From NCBI RefSeq assembly GCF_002259405.1, contig NZ_NPFW01000014.1, positions 305,767-369,766 of the forward strand: a stretch of DNA of 64,000 nucleotides, given 5' to 3'. This DNA comes from Rhodococcus sp. 14-2483-1-2 (GTDB lineage Bacteria > Actinomycetota > Actinomycetes > Mycobacteriales > Mycobacteriaceae). Position 1 is the stretch's first letter; each line of letters starts with the position of its first letter. The position numbers and the translations under genes are program-made. The notes beneath the pieces are model-generated. The model did no database searches, was not told where the DNA came from, and worked only from the letters and a program-made list of their open reading frames with translations. Shown here one piece after another: positions 45,051 to 55,064 of the stretch.

Positions 45051-45551
45051 CTATCGGTAGTTGACGAACTGCAGTGCGATGCCGAAATCCTCGCTCTTGA
45101 GCAGCTGCTGGATGGCTTGCAGGTCGTCGCGCTTCTTGCTGCTCACGCGCAGTTCGTCGCCCTGGATCTGGGCCTTGACGCCCTTGGGGCCGTCGTCGCG
45201 GATCTTCTTGGAGATCTTCTTGGCGTTCTCGGTCGTGATGCCCTGCACGAGCTTGCCGGTGACCTTGTAGACCTTGCCGGACGCGGCCGGATCGTTGGTC
45301 TCGAAGGCCTTGAGGGAGACGTCCCGTCGGATCAGCTTCTCCTTGAACACGTCGAGGGCGGCCTTGACCTTCTCCTCGGATTCGGAGGTGATGACGATGG
45401 TCTCGGACTCGCCGCTGCCGGACCATTCGATGCTGGTGTCGGATCCACGGAAGTCGAAGCGGGTCGCCAGCTCCTTCGCGGCCTGTCCGACGGCGTTGTC
45501 CACTTCCTGTCGGTCGACCTTGCTCACTACGTCGAAGGACGAATCAGCCAC
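45051..45551 (-). CDS. YajQ-family nucleotide-binding protein
   Basis: 166 residues, full length. [37 protein letters not shown] and the ending [17 protein letters not shown] define the family. Xanthomonas homologues bind c-di-GMP and act with a transcription regulator; the actinobacterial role is less clear. The window also carries an active-looking EAL phosphodiesterase. Convergent with htpX. Confidence 0.94.
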   Translation of the reverse strand: MADSSFDVVSKVDRQEVDNAVGQAAKELATRFDFRGSDTSIEWSGSGESETIVITSESEEKVKAALDVFKEKLIRRDVSLKAFETNDPAASGKVYKVTGKLVQGITTENAKKISKKIRDDGPKGVKAQIQGDELRVSSKKRDDLQAIQQLLKSEDFGIALQFVNYR

Positions 45552-45653
45552 TTCTCACACTCTCCAGTCGAATCGAAAATTTGATTTTGCGGTGGTGTCG
45601 GTCCACATCCCGCTGGGACTTTATCGGCCCGCTACCGACCGTATCCACCCGGT

Positions 45654-45684
45654 TTGCGTTCCGGGGGGACGTTCGTTGTATTCT
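45654..45684 (+). promoter_or_regulatory. Likely tRNA-Tyr promoter
   Basis: TTGCGT and TATTCT separated by 19 bp, with the tRNA starting 42 bp after the -10 box. Read as a SigA-type promoter. Confidence 0.45.
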
Positions 45685-45726
45685 TCTCACCGCGCCGAAG
45701 AGCAGTACGGGCTTCGATCGCATCAC

Positions 45727-45809
45727 GGCAGATTGCCCGAGCGGCCAATGGGAGCGGACTGTAAATCCGTCGGCTTATGCCTACGTAGGTTCGAATCCTA
45801 CATCTGCCA
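45727..45809 (+). tRNA. tRNA-Tyr (GTA)
   Basis: 83 nt class II tRNA. Acceptor arms GGCAGAT/ATCTGCC with discriminator A at 45809, a long variable arm, T-loop GGTTCGAATCC, anticodon GTA at 45761-45763. CCA is not encoded. Confidence 0.95.
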
Positions 45810-45818
45810 CACCTGGAA

Positions 45819-45845
45819 CCCCGGCGAGGATTTCTCTCGCTGGGG
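45819..45845 (+). terminator. Terminator after tRNA-Tyr
   Basis: A 10-bp stem (45819-45828 with 45836-45845, one G-U pair) and a 7-nt loop, followed by TTT. Ends 36 bp after the tRNA. Confidence 0.65.
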
Positions 45846-45889
45846 TTTCCATGTGAAGAGGGACCAGAACGGCTCGCTGACCACGCAAT

Positions 45890-45919
45890 TTGGTAGTCGG
45901 CGCTCGGAATGTGTAACCT
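45890..45919 (+). promoter_or_regulatory. Promoter of the tRNA-Thr/tRNA-Met/rpmG cluster
   Basis: TTGGTA, 18 bp, TAACCT. The same -10 and spacing occur before rplJ (61998-62027), supporting a shared housekeeping promoter type. The tRNA starts 40 bp downstream. Confidence 0.5.
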
Positions 45920-45958
45920 CTTGAAGGCTTCAGCGCACGGCAACATGCGTAGTTGCTC

Positions 45959-46031
45959 GCCCCCTTAGCTCAGTCGGTAGAGCGTTTCCATGGTAAGGAA
46001 AAGGTCAACGGTTCGATTCCGTTAGGGGGCT
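45959..46031 (+). tRNA. tRNA-Thr (GGT)
   Basis: 73 nt. Acceptor arms GCCCCCT/AGGGGGC with discriminator T, D-arm GCTCAGTCGGTAGAGC, anticodon GGT at 45992-45994 in a loop closed by TTTCC/GGAAA, T-loop GGTTCGATTCC. Confidence 0.95.
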
Positions 46032-46093
46032 CGCTGGATTGGATGGCTCGACGTCGCGTTCCCCGCGTGGGATGGTGGACGGTGAGCACCTGA

Positions 46094-46166
46094 GGCGGTG
46101 TAGCTCAGTTGGTAGAGCAAACGACTCATAATCGTTGCGTCGCCGGTTCAAGTCCGGTCACCGCTA
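46094..46166 (+). tRNA. tRNA-Met (CAT), elongator
   Basis: 73 nt. Acceptor arms GGCGGTG/CACCGCT (first pair G-U) with discriminator A, anticodon CAT at 46127-46129, stem AACGA/TCGTT. It lacks the initiator features, so it is read as elongator Met. Confidence 0.93.
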
Positions 46167-46247
46167 CACAGTAGGCAAGCACGACCAGTAGCACTCATGA
46201 ACAGTCCTGATTGACCCTGATCAGATTTACCCGAAAGTAGGCGTCCA

Positions 46248-46415
46248 GTGGCCTCCTCCACCGATGTGCGGCCCAAGATCACCTTGGCCTGCGAGGTTTG
46301 CAAGCACCGCAACTACATCACCAAGAAGAACCGTCGGAACGATCCCGACCGCATCGAGCTGAAGAAGTTCTGCTCCAACTGCGGCACGCATCGGGCTCAC
46401 CGCGAATCTCGCTAG
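46248..46415 (+). CDS. rpmG: 50S ribosomal protein L33
   Basis: 55 residues from GTG 46248. Zinc-ribbon form of L33: [19 protein letters not shown] and [15 protein letters not shown] carry the four Cys ligands. Placed after tRNA-Met and before hadA as in mycobacteria. Cys-containing L33 paralogues are usually the zinc-replete version. Confidence 0.94.
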   Translation: MASSTDVRPKITLACEVCKHRNYITKKNRRNDPDRIELKKFCSNCGTHRAHRESR

Positions 46416-46525
46416 TCCGCTCGGCTCGCTGGTTCGCAGTTCCGTTCAGCAGTCGGCGCCCGGCGTTAGGACACACTTCTCCACCTAACGGCTCTTGCGT
46501 CCAGGGTAGAAAAGGTTGTCTTTCC

Positions 46526-47068
46526 GTGTCACAAGCTCCACAGGATGTCCCGGCCATGGATGTGTCCGCTCACGCGGCGTCCATGGTCGGTTTTCATTAT
46601 CGCGTCGACGACTTCTACGAGGTCGGCCGCGAGAAGGTTCGTGAGTACGCGCGTGCGGTTCAGGATTTCCACCCCGCGCACCACGACGAGGACGCAGCGA
46701 AGGGCCTCGGTTACGACGGTCTCCTCGCGCCCTTGACCTTCATTTCACTGGTGGGCATCATCGCGCAGACGCGGATGTTCAAAGAGGTCATCACCGGCTA
46801 CGACCCGAGTCAGATCCTGCAGACCGATCAGCGACTGGAATTCCACCGGCCGATCCAGGTCGGCGACCGGTTGATCTGCGACGTCCACCTCGAGTCCTTT
46901 CGTCAGATGAGTGGCAGCGACATCATGACCACCAAGAACATCGTCACCGATCAGAACGGTGAGGTCGTGCAGACGACCTGGACGACCATCGTGGCCCGTA
47001 CCGGTGGCGAGATCGACGAGAACATCGCGCACGCGGTCAAGGAAGTGATCATGCATGGCGCTTCGTAA
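46526..47068 (+). CDS. hadA: (3R)-hydroxyacyl-ACP dehydratase subunit HadA
   Basis: 180 residues from GTG 46526 (ATG 46556 is possible). Non-catalytic hotdog subunit of the FAS-II dehydratase that works with HadB in mycolic-acid chain elongation. MVGFHYRVDDFYEVGREKVR and DFHPAHHDEDAAKGLGYDGL are conserved. The stop overlaps hadB by 14 bp. Its presence marks the organism as a mycolate producer. Confidence 0.92.
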   Translation: MSQAPQDVPAMDVSAHAASMVGFHYRVDDFYEVGREKVREYARAVQDFHPAHHDEDAAKGLGYDGLLAPLTFISLVGIIAQTRMFKEVITGYDPSQILQTDQRLEFHRPIQVGDRLICDVHLESFRQMSGSDIMTTKNIVTDQNGEVVQTTWTTIVARTGGEIDENIAHAVKEVIMHGAS

Positions 47069-47480
47069 TTTCGGCGACGTGTCCGTCGGTGACGAGCTTC
47101 CCGAGCGCATCGTGTCCCTGACCCGCGGCGACCTGGTGAACTACGCAGGCGTGTCGGGCGACCCCAATCCCATCCACTGGAGCGACGAAGTCGTCGAGTT
47201 GGCCGGACTGGACAACGTGATCGCGCACGGCATGCTGACGATGGGTCTCGGTGCCGGCTTCGTCACCTCGTGGCTCGGCGATCCCGGTGCGGTCACCGAA
47301 TACAACGTGCGCTTCACCAGCTCGGTGTACGTCCCGGCGGACGCTGCGGCGTCGGTCGAGTTCACCGGCAAGATCAAGTCGATGGACGACGAGAAGCGCA
47401 CTGCGACCGTCGCCATCGTCGCGAAGTTCGAGGGCAAGAAGATTTTCGGGAGAGCCACCGCAACGGTGCGCTTGGCCTGA
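47055..47480 (+). CDS. hadB: (3R)-hydroxyacyl-ACP dehydratase subunit HadB
   Basis: 141 residues. Catalytic R-hydratase subunit: YAGVSGDPNPIHWSDEV contains the Asp-His pair of the hydratase-2 motif, and NVIAHGMLTMGLGAGFVTSW forms the central helix. Coupled to hadA by overlap. No hadC frame follows; the next gene is tRNA-Trp. Confidence 0.94.
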   Translation: MALRNFGDVSVGDELPERIVSLTRGDLVNYAGVSGDPNPIHWSDEVVELAGLDNVIAHGMLTMGLGAGFVTSWLGDPGAVTEYNVRFTSSVYVPADAAASVEFTGKIKSMDDEKRTATVAIVAKFEGKKIFGRATATVRLA

Positions 47481-47669
47481 GCATGGTCGATCCGGTCGAG
47501 GTAGTCCACGGCCGGGACGACGGGATTTATCTGTTCCGAAGGGTGTGCAGTACACTGAGATTTCTGGGGTAATTCGGCGCTCTGCGCTGCCCGCGTCCTC
47601 TTCCCGAGGGTGCGTGGGCCGCGTGTACGAGCCGGATGGACACCAGAGCGGCCGAGAAGTTTCGGCCGA

Positions 47670-47742
<73 letters not shown>

Positions 47743-47772
47743 CCCAAGGTGTCAGCAACTGAGAGGAACGAC

Positions 47773-48252
47773 GTGAGCGAGGAGCGCGGTAAGCGCGACG
47801 GTCGATCGGAGGAGGAGTTCGAGAACTCCTCGGCCTCGGACGACGTCGCACCTGGCTCCGAGGGCCGTCCTTCCGATGCTGATACCACTGCCGGTGAATC
47901 CGCTGCAGACGCCGTGGTGCCCACCGGCAAGCGATCCACCAGCAGGTCCCGCGGTAGTGCCTCGGGCGTGTCGATGTCCAAGGCTCCGGCCGCATCCACC
48001 GCGCCGGCCAAGGCCAAGACCGGTAGGACTCGATCGGGCAAGGTCAAAGCCGACAAGCGGCCGAACGTGTTCCTGCGTCTGCTGCAGTTCTTCCGTGAGG
48101 TCGTCGCCGAGCTTCGCAAGGTCATCTGGCCGAACAAGAAGCAGATGGTCACCTACACCAGCGTCGTGCTCGTCTTCCTGACGTTCATGGTCGCCTACAT
48201 CAGTGGCCTCGATCTGCTCTTCATTCAGGGCGTCGGCTGGCTGTTCGGCTGA
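47773..48252 (+). CDS. secE: Preprotein translocase subunit SecE
   Basis: 159 residues from GTG 47773, with GAGAGG upstream. A long disordered, charged Ser/Ala-rich N-terminus (about 95 residues) precedes the SecE core [20 protein letters not shown] and one membrane helix ([20 protein letters not shown]). Essential stalk of SecYEG. The long N-terminal extension is usual in actinobacteria. Confidence 0.95.
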   Translation: MSEERGKRDGRSEEEFENSSASDDVAPGSEGRPSDADTTAGESAADAVVPTGKRSTSRSRGSASGVSMSKAPAASTAPAKAKTGRTRSGKVKADKRPNVFLRLLQFFREVVAELRKVIWPNKKQMVTYTSVVLVFLTFMVAYISGLDLLFIQGVGWLFG

Positions 48253-48302
48253 CCGATCGCAGCTGCGTGACATATCGACGATCGAACCGAGCAGGAAACT
48301 AG

Positions 48303-49142
<840 letters not shown>

Positions 49143-49206
49143 AAGCCGCGCGCACAGACTTGCAGTAGCAACCGCAAGAAACCCGAGCGAATACAAGGAA
49201 AAAGAA

Positions 49207-49641
49207 ATGCCCCCGAAGAAGAAGAAGCTAGCCGGGATCATCAAGCTTCAGATCCAGGCCGGTGCCGCCAACCCGGCACCGCCCGTCGGCCCCGCACTGG
49301 GCCAGCACGGCGTCAACATCATGGAGTTCTGCAAGGCGTACAACGCCGCGACCGAGTCGCAGCGCGGAAACGTCGTGCCGGTCGAGATCTCGGTCTACGA
49401 AGACCGCACGTTCGACTTCAAGCTGAAGACTCCTCCCGCTGCCAAGCTGCTGCTCAAGGCCGCAGGCGTGGCGAAGGGCTCCGGCGAGCCGCACAAGACC
49501 AAGGTCGCCAAGGTGACCATGGACCAGGTGCGCGAGATCGCCAAGACCAAGCAGGAAGACCTCAACGCCAACGACATCGATCAGGCCGCGAAGATCATCG
49601 CCGGCACTGCTCGCTCGATGGGCATCACGGTCGAAGGCTGA
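49207..49641 (+). CDS. rplK: 50S ribosomal protein L11
   Basis: 144 residues. [20 protein letters not shown] and [16 protein letters not shown] are the N-terminal thiostrepton-binding region, and the C-terminal domain ends [10 protein letters not shown]. Binds 23S rRNA at the GTPase centre. Confidence 0.97.
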
Positions 49642-49724
49642 TTCTCAGCCCCTCCAAGCATCACACGTGGGAGAGCCGGCCAGGCTCGTCAACCACACTG
49701 AACTCGAACGAAGGACAGTAAGAC

Positions 49725-50444
49725 ATGGCAAAGCGCAGCAAGGCCTACCTCGAGCAGGCCGCAAAGATCGACCAGGACAACCTCTACTCGCCTCTCGAAG
49801 CCGCGAAGCTGGCCAAGGAGACCGCGTCGAGCAAGTTCGACCCCACCGTCGAGGTCGCAGTGCGTCTCGGCGTCGACCCTCGCAAGGCCGACCAGATGGT
49901 GCGCGGCACCGTCAACCTTCCCCACGGCACCGGCAAGACCGCTCGGGTTATTGTTTTCGCCGCTGGTGAGAAGGCTGCAGAGGCCGAGGCAGCAGGAGCC
50001 GACGTCGTCGGCGCAGAAGATCTGATCGAGCGCATCCAGGGCGGATTCCTGGACTTCGACGCCGCGATCGCCACCCCGGATCAGATGGCCAAGGTCGGCC
50101 GTATCGCCCGTGTCCTCGGACCGCGTGGCCTGATGCCGAACCCGAAGACGGGCACGGTCACCAACGATGTGACCAAGGCCGTCAACGACATCAAGGGCGG
50201 CAAGATCAACTTCCGCGTCGACAAGCAGGCCAACCTGCACTTCGTCATCGGCAAGGCCTCGTTCGACGAGACCAAGCTGGTGGAGAACTACGGCGCAGCG
50301 CTGGACGAGATCCTGCGTGCGAAGCCGTCGTCGGCCAAGGGTCGTTACGTCAAGAAGGTCACCGTCTCGACCACCACCGGACCCGGCGTCCAGGTCGATC
50401 CGAACCGCACGCGCAACCTCCTCGAGGACGACGCGAACGCGTAA
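49725..50444 (+). CDS. rplA: 50S ribosomal protein L1
   Basis: 239 residues. [40 protein letters not shown] and [20 protein letters not shown] are diagnostic. In other bacteria L1 represses its own rplKA mRNA. The operon ends here with a strong hairpin, and rplJ-rplL are 11.9 kb away. Confidence 0.97.
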   Translation: MAKRSKAYLEQAAKIDQDNLYSPLEAAKLAKETASSKFDPTVEVAVRLGVDPRKADQMVRGTVNLPHGTGKTARVIVFAAGEKAAEAEAAGADVVGAEDLIERIQGGFLDFDAAIATPDQMAKVGRIARVLGPRGLMPNPKTGTVTNDVTKAVNDIKGGKINFRVDKQANLHFVIGKASFDETKLVENYGAALDEILRAKPSSAKGRYVKKVTVSTTTGPGVQVDPNRTRNLLEDDANA

Positions 50445-50461
50445 TCATCTCAGCACCACTG

Positions 50462-50498
50462 CGAAGGCCGGCACCGATCCATCGGGTGCCGGCCTTCG
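50462..50498 (+). terminator. Terminator after rplA
   Basis: Perfect 14-bp stem (50462-50475 with 50485-50498) and a 9-nt loop, 17 bp after the rplA stop and just before the convergent hydrolase end. No long T-run, as is common in high-GC genomes. Confidence 0.75.
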
Positions 50499-50520
50499 TC
50501 GCGTGATGGGTCCGTCTCGC

Positions 50521-51432
50521 CTATGCAGCGCGCGCCCGCGCGAAGTTCGCCAGGATGATGCCGGCGATGCGGTCGAGCAGTGCGGCGGGCAGGTCGTGGG
50601 CCATCCCGTCGATCAGAGTCAGCTCGGCGTCGGGGACGGCGCGGGCGATGGCCTTACCGCCCGACGGCCGCACCAGTTTGTCGGCGGTGCCGTGGATGAC
50701 GGTGGTCGGCGCGGTGATCTTCTTCGCGTACGGCCGCAGGCTGCCGGTGCCGGTGATGGCAGCCATCTGACGGACGACTCCGGACGGGTTGTAGTTCCGC
50801 TCGTACATCACCTGCGCGATCTCCAGTTGCTCCTCGAGCGGAGTGCGGTAACCGGGGGAACCGATCGCGGCGAGCGTCTTCGCCGAGTGCGCGATGATCT
50901 CGTCCCTGGTGGCGTCCTTCCCGACTCCGCCGATGAGCGGCAGCAGCGCGCGCGGATCGGGCGGCGGCAGAAACGGCTCGTTGGTGCTCGAGAAGAGGAT
51001 GCCGACCGACTTCGTTCGTTCGGGATAGCTTCCGGCGAAGACCTGGGTGATCATCCCGCCCATCGAGGCACCGACGACGTGCACCGAGTCGATGTCGAGA
51101 TGGTCGAGCACGCCGACGGCGTCGGCCGCCATGTCCGTGATCGTGTACGGCACGTCCGAGGACATCCCGAACTCGTGCCGGATCAGGCGCAGGATCTGGG
51201 ATCCTCGCACTTTCTGCCCGGCCATCTTGGTGGACAATCCGATATCGCGATTGTCGATTCGGATCACCCGGTAGCCGGCGTCGACGAGGCGGGTGCAGAA
51301 GTCCATGGGCCACAACGTCAATTGCGCGGACAGGCCCATGATGAGCAACACTGCGGGATCGTCGATCGATCCCATGTCCTCGTACGCGATCTCGACGGAG
51401 TTCGTCGGCGCGACACCTTGTTCGATTCTCAT
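50521..51432 (-). CDS. Alpha/beta hydrolase (LipG-like)
   Basis: 303 residues from ATG 51432. Nucleophile elbow VHVVGASMGGMITQVFAGSY, catalytic His in LIDGMAHDLP, and Asp in VIHGTADKLVRP complete a Ser-His-Asp triad. Its place just downstream of rplA on the opposite strand matches lipG (Rv0646c) in M. tuberculosis, a phospholipase/thioesterase near the mycolate-modifying genes. Substrate not known. Confidence 0.88.
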   Translation of the reverse strand: MRIEQGVAPTNSVEIAYEDMGSIDDPAVLLIMGLSAQLTLWPMDFCTRLVDAGYRVIRIDNRDIGLSTKMAGQKVRGSQILRLIRHEFGMSSDVPYTITDMAADAVGVLDHLDIDSVHVVGASMGGMITQVFAGSYPERTKSVGILFSSTNEPFLPPPDPRALLPLIGGVGKDATRDEIIAHSAKTLAAIGSPGYRTPLEEQLEIAQVMYERNYNPSGVVRQMAAITGTGSLRPYAKKITAPTTVIHGTADKLVRPSGGKAIARAVPDAELTLIDGMAHDLPAALLDRIAGIILANFARARAA

Positions 51433-51442
51433 GTTCTCGTTC

Positions 51443-53389
51443 CTACCAGCCGGGCTCACCGAGTACCGGAACCACCAGGTAACTCGGATTCTTCGGATCG
51501 ATGTCGATGTCCTGTCTGCGCAGCCGCGTACGGACCAGATCCGGCAGGATCGGGATGAACCGCGGTGCGTCGGTGGCGAATACGCTCACGCGTAGGCGGT
51601 GGCCGGACGCGATGACGGCCTCGGTGGTGAGGATGTCGATGTCGAGGGCGATGGGTTCGCCCACGGGTACCGGGAGCAACGCTGCCTCGGTGAGTGGATG
51701 GTACGGACGGGTGTAATCGCCGTTCGGGGCGAACAGCGATCGCTCGTCGTCGACGGCTCGGCGTGAGGCGAGCAGGGCTCCGTTGCTGAGCACGATCGAT
51801 CGGCCGCTCGGGGCGACGTCGCATATCATGATGGCCCACATCGCTTCCGGTGCATGGCAGACGACGCGTAGGTGCAGGTTCATGGGGCCGGACAGGACGG
51901 TGTCCGACTCGGCAGGTGCGGTGGTGAAGGTGACTGCTGCGCTCTCCGCGAATCGATTGTCGTAGGTGAAGCCGCCGCCCAGGACTGCCGTCACGCCGGC
52001 GAGAACCTGTGTGGTGTCGCGAGATACGACGGCTCGCAGTGACGGGCGCACTGTGAGGACGTCGGATTCGGCGGCCGGTTCGCCGGTGAGGCTGCCGTGG
52101 GCGAGGGCATGGGGCGCGGTGCCCGAAGCCGCTGCCGACAGGTAGAGCCGGCGGGGTTGCGCCCGGGGAGCCGGAAAGCGTCCGTGCGCAGTCCAATTGC
52201 CACCCTGCTGACGCAGGGTGACGGGGCCGTAGTTCTCGATTCCGTTGTCCACGTCGCGTAGCCACTTGTCGAACCAGGCGCGCTCGAGTACGTCCAGGCG
52301 AGGCGGAAAGCCCGGCTCGCCGAAGCCGATTCCCGGGTTGCCGTGGTAACCGTCGCCGACGAGCAACTGCTTGAATCCGCGTTCGAGAGCGAGCCGATTG
52401 TAGATGTCCGGTGCGGAACCGCCGAAGATGTCGTGCCAGCAACCGTACAGAAATGTCGGTGCCGCGATGTCTTCGATGACGGCATCGATGGTGTCGTAGT
52501 ACTCGTTGTCGTAGATTCGCGGATCTCCGCCTGTGACAAAGCCTTTGGCCAGGTCGAACAGATTCGTGGCCGGGGATCGAACGCGATCGCGGAGCCAGGC
52601 GAACGTGTCGACTCCGCATACCGCGGGTGCCCATTTGAGCCCGTTGACCGCCGCGAGCCACAGTGGAATGAACGCCGAGGTGGCCCCTCCGGTGGCAAAG
52701 ATTTCACGCACGATATCCACCGAGCCCTCGACCGCAAATATCGCGTCGAGCCCGGCGGGCTGCTTGGCCGCGGCCTGCAGCGCATTGATCGCGGAGTACG
52801 AGATGCCGGCCATCCCGATCCGGCCGTTGCACCAATACTGGCGTCGGGCCCACTCGATCACCTCGAGCGAGTCGAGCTGTTCCCGGGGACCCAGCACGTC
52901 CCAGGTGCCCGAGGAACTGCCGGTTCCGCGGACGTCGACGATCATCTGGACGTACCCGCTCCGCACGAGATGGCGGTTGACCGAAAGCAGGTCGGCGGCC
53001 CCGCCCGCCACCACTCGGGTGATCTCGGTGATGCCGTCGAATCTGGTTCCGGTCAGGTCGAACGCGGACGAGAAGGTTCTGATGGCACTGCCGAGAACCG
53101 GGGTCTCGAGGATGGTGTCGATGCCCTTGATCAGCAGCTTGTTGTAGGGCGTGAGGTTCAGGACGGTGGGAAACGTGCCCTCGACCGCGCGTCCCGACGC
53201 GTCCGCGGGGCGAAAGACGTATGCGCGCAACGCCGTCCCGTCGCTCATCGGGATGCGCACGTTCGCCGTGATGGACACGCGAGGGTAGCGCGGTTGCTCG
53301 CGCACGATCTCCGCCCACGCCGCTGCCGCGTCGCCGCCGCTGGGATCGCGTACGGGTTGCAGGAGGGGGTGGGGCTGCACGGCAGTCAT
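51443..53389 (-). CDS. CocE/NonD-family hydrolase (X-Pro dipeptidyl-peptidase-like)
   Basis: 648 residues. N-terminal alpha/beta-hydrolase with YVQMIVDVRGTGSSSGTWDV and the Ser elbow IGMAGISYSAINALQAAA, a helical cap, and a C-terminal jelly-roll domain (GHRLRVSVFATDAPRFIPIL) typical of S15/CocE esterases. These hydrolyse esters or amides such as acyl-amino esters. The neighbouring LipG-like gene starts 10 bp after its stop on the same strand, so they form a pair. Confidence 0.87.
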   Translation of the reverse strand: MTAVQPHPLLQPVRDPSGGDAAAAWAEIVREQPRYPRVSITANVRIPMSDGTALRAYVFRPADASGRAVEGTFPTVLNLTPYNKLLIKGIDTILETPVLGSAIRTFSSAFDLTGTRFDGITEITRVVAGGAADLLSVNRHLVRSGYVQMIVDVRGTGSSSGTWDVLGPREQLDSLEVIEWARRQYWCNGRIGMAGISYSAINALQAAAKQPAGLDAIFAVEGSVDIVREIFATGGATSAFIPLWLAAVNGLKWAPAVCGVDTFAWLRDRVRSPATNLFDLAKGFVTGGDPRIYDNEYYDTIDAVIEDIAAPTFLYGCWHDIFGGSAPDIYNRLALERGFKQLLVGDGYHGNPGIGFGEPGFPPRLDVLERAWFDKWLRDVDNGIENYGPVTLRQQGGNWTAHGRFPAPRAQPRRLYLSAAASGTAPHALAHGSLTGEPAAESDVLTVRPSLRAVVSRDTTQVLAGVTAVLGGGFTYDNRFAESAAVTFTTAPAESDTVLSGPMNLHLRVVCHAPEAMWAIMICDVAPSGRSIVLSNGALLASRRAVDDERSLFAPNGDYTRPYHPLTEAALLPVPVGEPIALDIDILTTEAVIASGHRLRVSVFATDAPRFIPILPDLVRTRLRRQDIDIDPKNPSYLVVPVLGEPGW

Positions 53390-53455
53390 GAAGATCGATT
53401 AGACCTTCGAACGACCCTGTTTGTCCTGCGGAACGCGGATCGGTCGTAATCTGCT

Positions 53456-53512
53456 CCAACAAATGTCGCGCCCAGCTGTGTTTTGTTGGGAACCCTCTCA
53501 ACAAAAGTTGAG
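53456..53512. promoter_or_regulatory. CAACAAA box cluster in the divergent promoter region
   Basis: Three copies of CAACAAA in 57 bp: forward at 53457-53463, reversed at 53483-53489 and forward at 53499-53505. The first two form a perfect inverted pair CCAACAAA/TTTGTTGG, and the last pairs with the second and also with GTTGAG at 53507-53512. This looks like a multi-site operator between the CocE gene and the plus-strand lipid operon. Regulator unknown. Confidence 0.55.
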
Positions 53513-53626
53513 TGACGCTATGGGGGGTACCAGACTTTTCCGGTCAGCGAGTCGTGAGCCCGCGGGATTGCTACGTTCTGGCGGTCCGAAGTGACATGGG
53601 ACACCGATCGTTGCAGGGGAGCACGA

Positions 53627-54865
53627 ATGCACGTAGAAGCACTGTTCGGAGACGGATCGTTGCGTCCGGTCTGGCCGCACGCGGATGCGCTGATCACCAA
53701 TGAATGCCCGGGGCTTCGCTTCGCCGGAAAGTACGCGGACGTCGTTGCCCTGAGCAACGGTGATCCCACTGCGCTGCGGCCCTTCATCGACGAGGACACC
53801 CGCCGACGGGTAGCGGCGATGGCACCCCCGGTGACCGAGACCGCGCTGGTGTTCGGGGCCAACGGCTTCCTCGGCGCCCACCTGATCGGTCGACTGACGC
53901 GTGATGCGGCGGTGGAGATCGTCTACGCGATGGTTCGTCCCACCGAGGAGGAAACAGCCCTCGAGCGTCTGCAGCGCACCTTCGACCAGTACGAGATCGC
54001 GGTGGACGCAGACAAGATCCGCATCGTCGAGGGCACTCCCACGAAATTCCGGTTCGGTCTCGACAAGACCGCCTACTACGACCTGGCTGCCGGAGTGGGA
54101 CAGATCTTCAACTGTGCCAGTTCCACCGATTACACCGAGAGCTACGCCGAGCTGCGCGACGACTGGTTCGTCAGCGTGCTGCGCATCCTCGAATTCAGCA
54201 TCACCTCCACCCGCAAGCATCTGACGTACGTGGGCAGTATCGGTGCCCACCTCTATCAGAAGCCCGAGGATTTCCGTCGTCCCGATTCGTGGTGGTACTC
54301 CGGGTACGCGCAGATGAAGTGGGTCAACGCAACGCTGCTCGGGTGGCTGTCGATGTCGGACACCTACTCCGTGACCCTGTGCGAGGCTCCTTACATCCTC
54401 GGAAGCACCGAACTCGGTCGTGATCCGGGCAGGGTCTACAGCTTCTGGCGCATCATCGAACTGGCGATCGCGGCCGGTGCCATCTGGGACGGCCCGGGGA
54501 TGAACTACGTTCCGGTCGACGTGATGTGCGACGTCATGGCGAGCAACTCGTTGCGCAGCCATCCTCTGACGAGGCTGTTGCCGAGCAATCCCACCGGCTA
54601 CGGTCACGATCTCTACGCCGACCTTCTCGGGCTCGATCTGGTGAGCTGGGAGGAGTTCAAGGAGCGCGTCAGCGCGCGCATCTCTCCTCGATTCGCCGAG
54701 ACGATGCTGGCCGACAACATCGATCAGCTCATGCGCCTGGTGCACAAGCCCGAGGCGATCCTGCCCGTCGACCACGACATCTCCTGGTGCGATCACCGCC
54801 GACTCTTCGAGCTCTACTTCGAGAAAGCACAGCTCAAGACGCTCACGCCCGCCGCCGTCAACTGA
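53627..54865 (+). CDS. NAD(P)-dependent thioester-reductase/SDR-like protein
   Basis: 412 residues from ATG 53627 with AGGGGAG upstream. After a 65-residue leader, a Rossmann fold begins with TALVFGANGFLGAHLIGRLT, followed by the NAD_binding_4 type segments IFNCASSTDYTESYAELR and WWYSGYAQMKWVNATLLGWL (YxxxK-like active site). The family includes male-sterility/thioester reductases that reduce acyl-CoA or acyl carrier-bound chains to aldehydes or alcohols. First gene of a five-gene operon ending in an MMPL transporter. Confidence 0.75.
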   Translation: MHVEALFGDGSLRPVWPHADALITNECPGLRFAGKYADVVALSNGDPTALRPFIDEDTRRRVAAMAPPVTETALVFGANGFLGAHLIGRLTRDAAVEIVYAMVRPTEEETALERLQRTFDQYEIAVDADKIRIVEGTPTKFRFGLDKTAYYDLAAGVGQIFNCASSTDYTESYAELRDDWFVSVLRILEFSITSTRKHLTYVGSIGAHLYQKPEDFRRPDSWWYSGYAQMKWVNATLLGWLSMSDTYSVTLCEAPYILGSTELGRDPGRVYSFWRIIELAIAAGAIWDGPGMNYVPVDVMCDVMASNSLRSHPLTRLLPSNPTGYGHDLYADLLGLDLVSWEEFKERVSARISPRFAETMLADNIDQLMRLVHKPEAILPVDHDISWCDHRRLFELYFEKAQLKTLTPAAVN

Positions 54866-54866
54866 C

Positions 54867-55064
54867 GTGGCGGACGGATTCGAACCCACCTCGGTGCGCC
54901 TTCGGGACGTACCCATCGGCCGCGAGGTGTCCAACGGCGTTCTCTCACTGGGCTTCTACGTGGTGTGTGGGGTGATCGGGTTGCTGCCCGGGTCGGTGCG
55001 GAACCGGGCAGCCGATGCCTTCGTGACCTGGTCGGAGAGCGTCGACGAACAGCGGCACAGCTGA
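54867..55064 (+). CDS. Small single-helix membrane protein
   Basis: 65 residues from GTG 54867, starting 1 bp after the reductase stop. One hydrophobic stretch, GVLSLGFYVVCGVIGLLPG. No family recognised. Position in the operon, with its stop overlapping the next start by 1 bp, supports a real gene, perhaps an anchor or accessory subunit for the decarboxylase-like enzyme. Confidence 0.55.
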   Translation: MADGFEPTSVRLRDVPIGREVSNGVLSLGFYVVCGVIGLLPGSVRNRAADAFVTWSESVDEQRHS

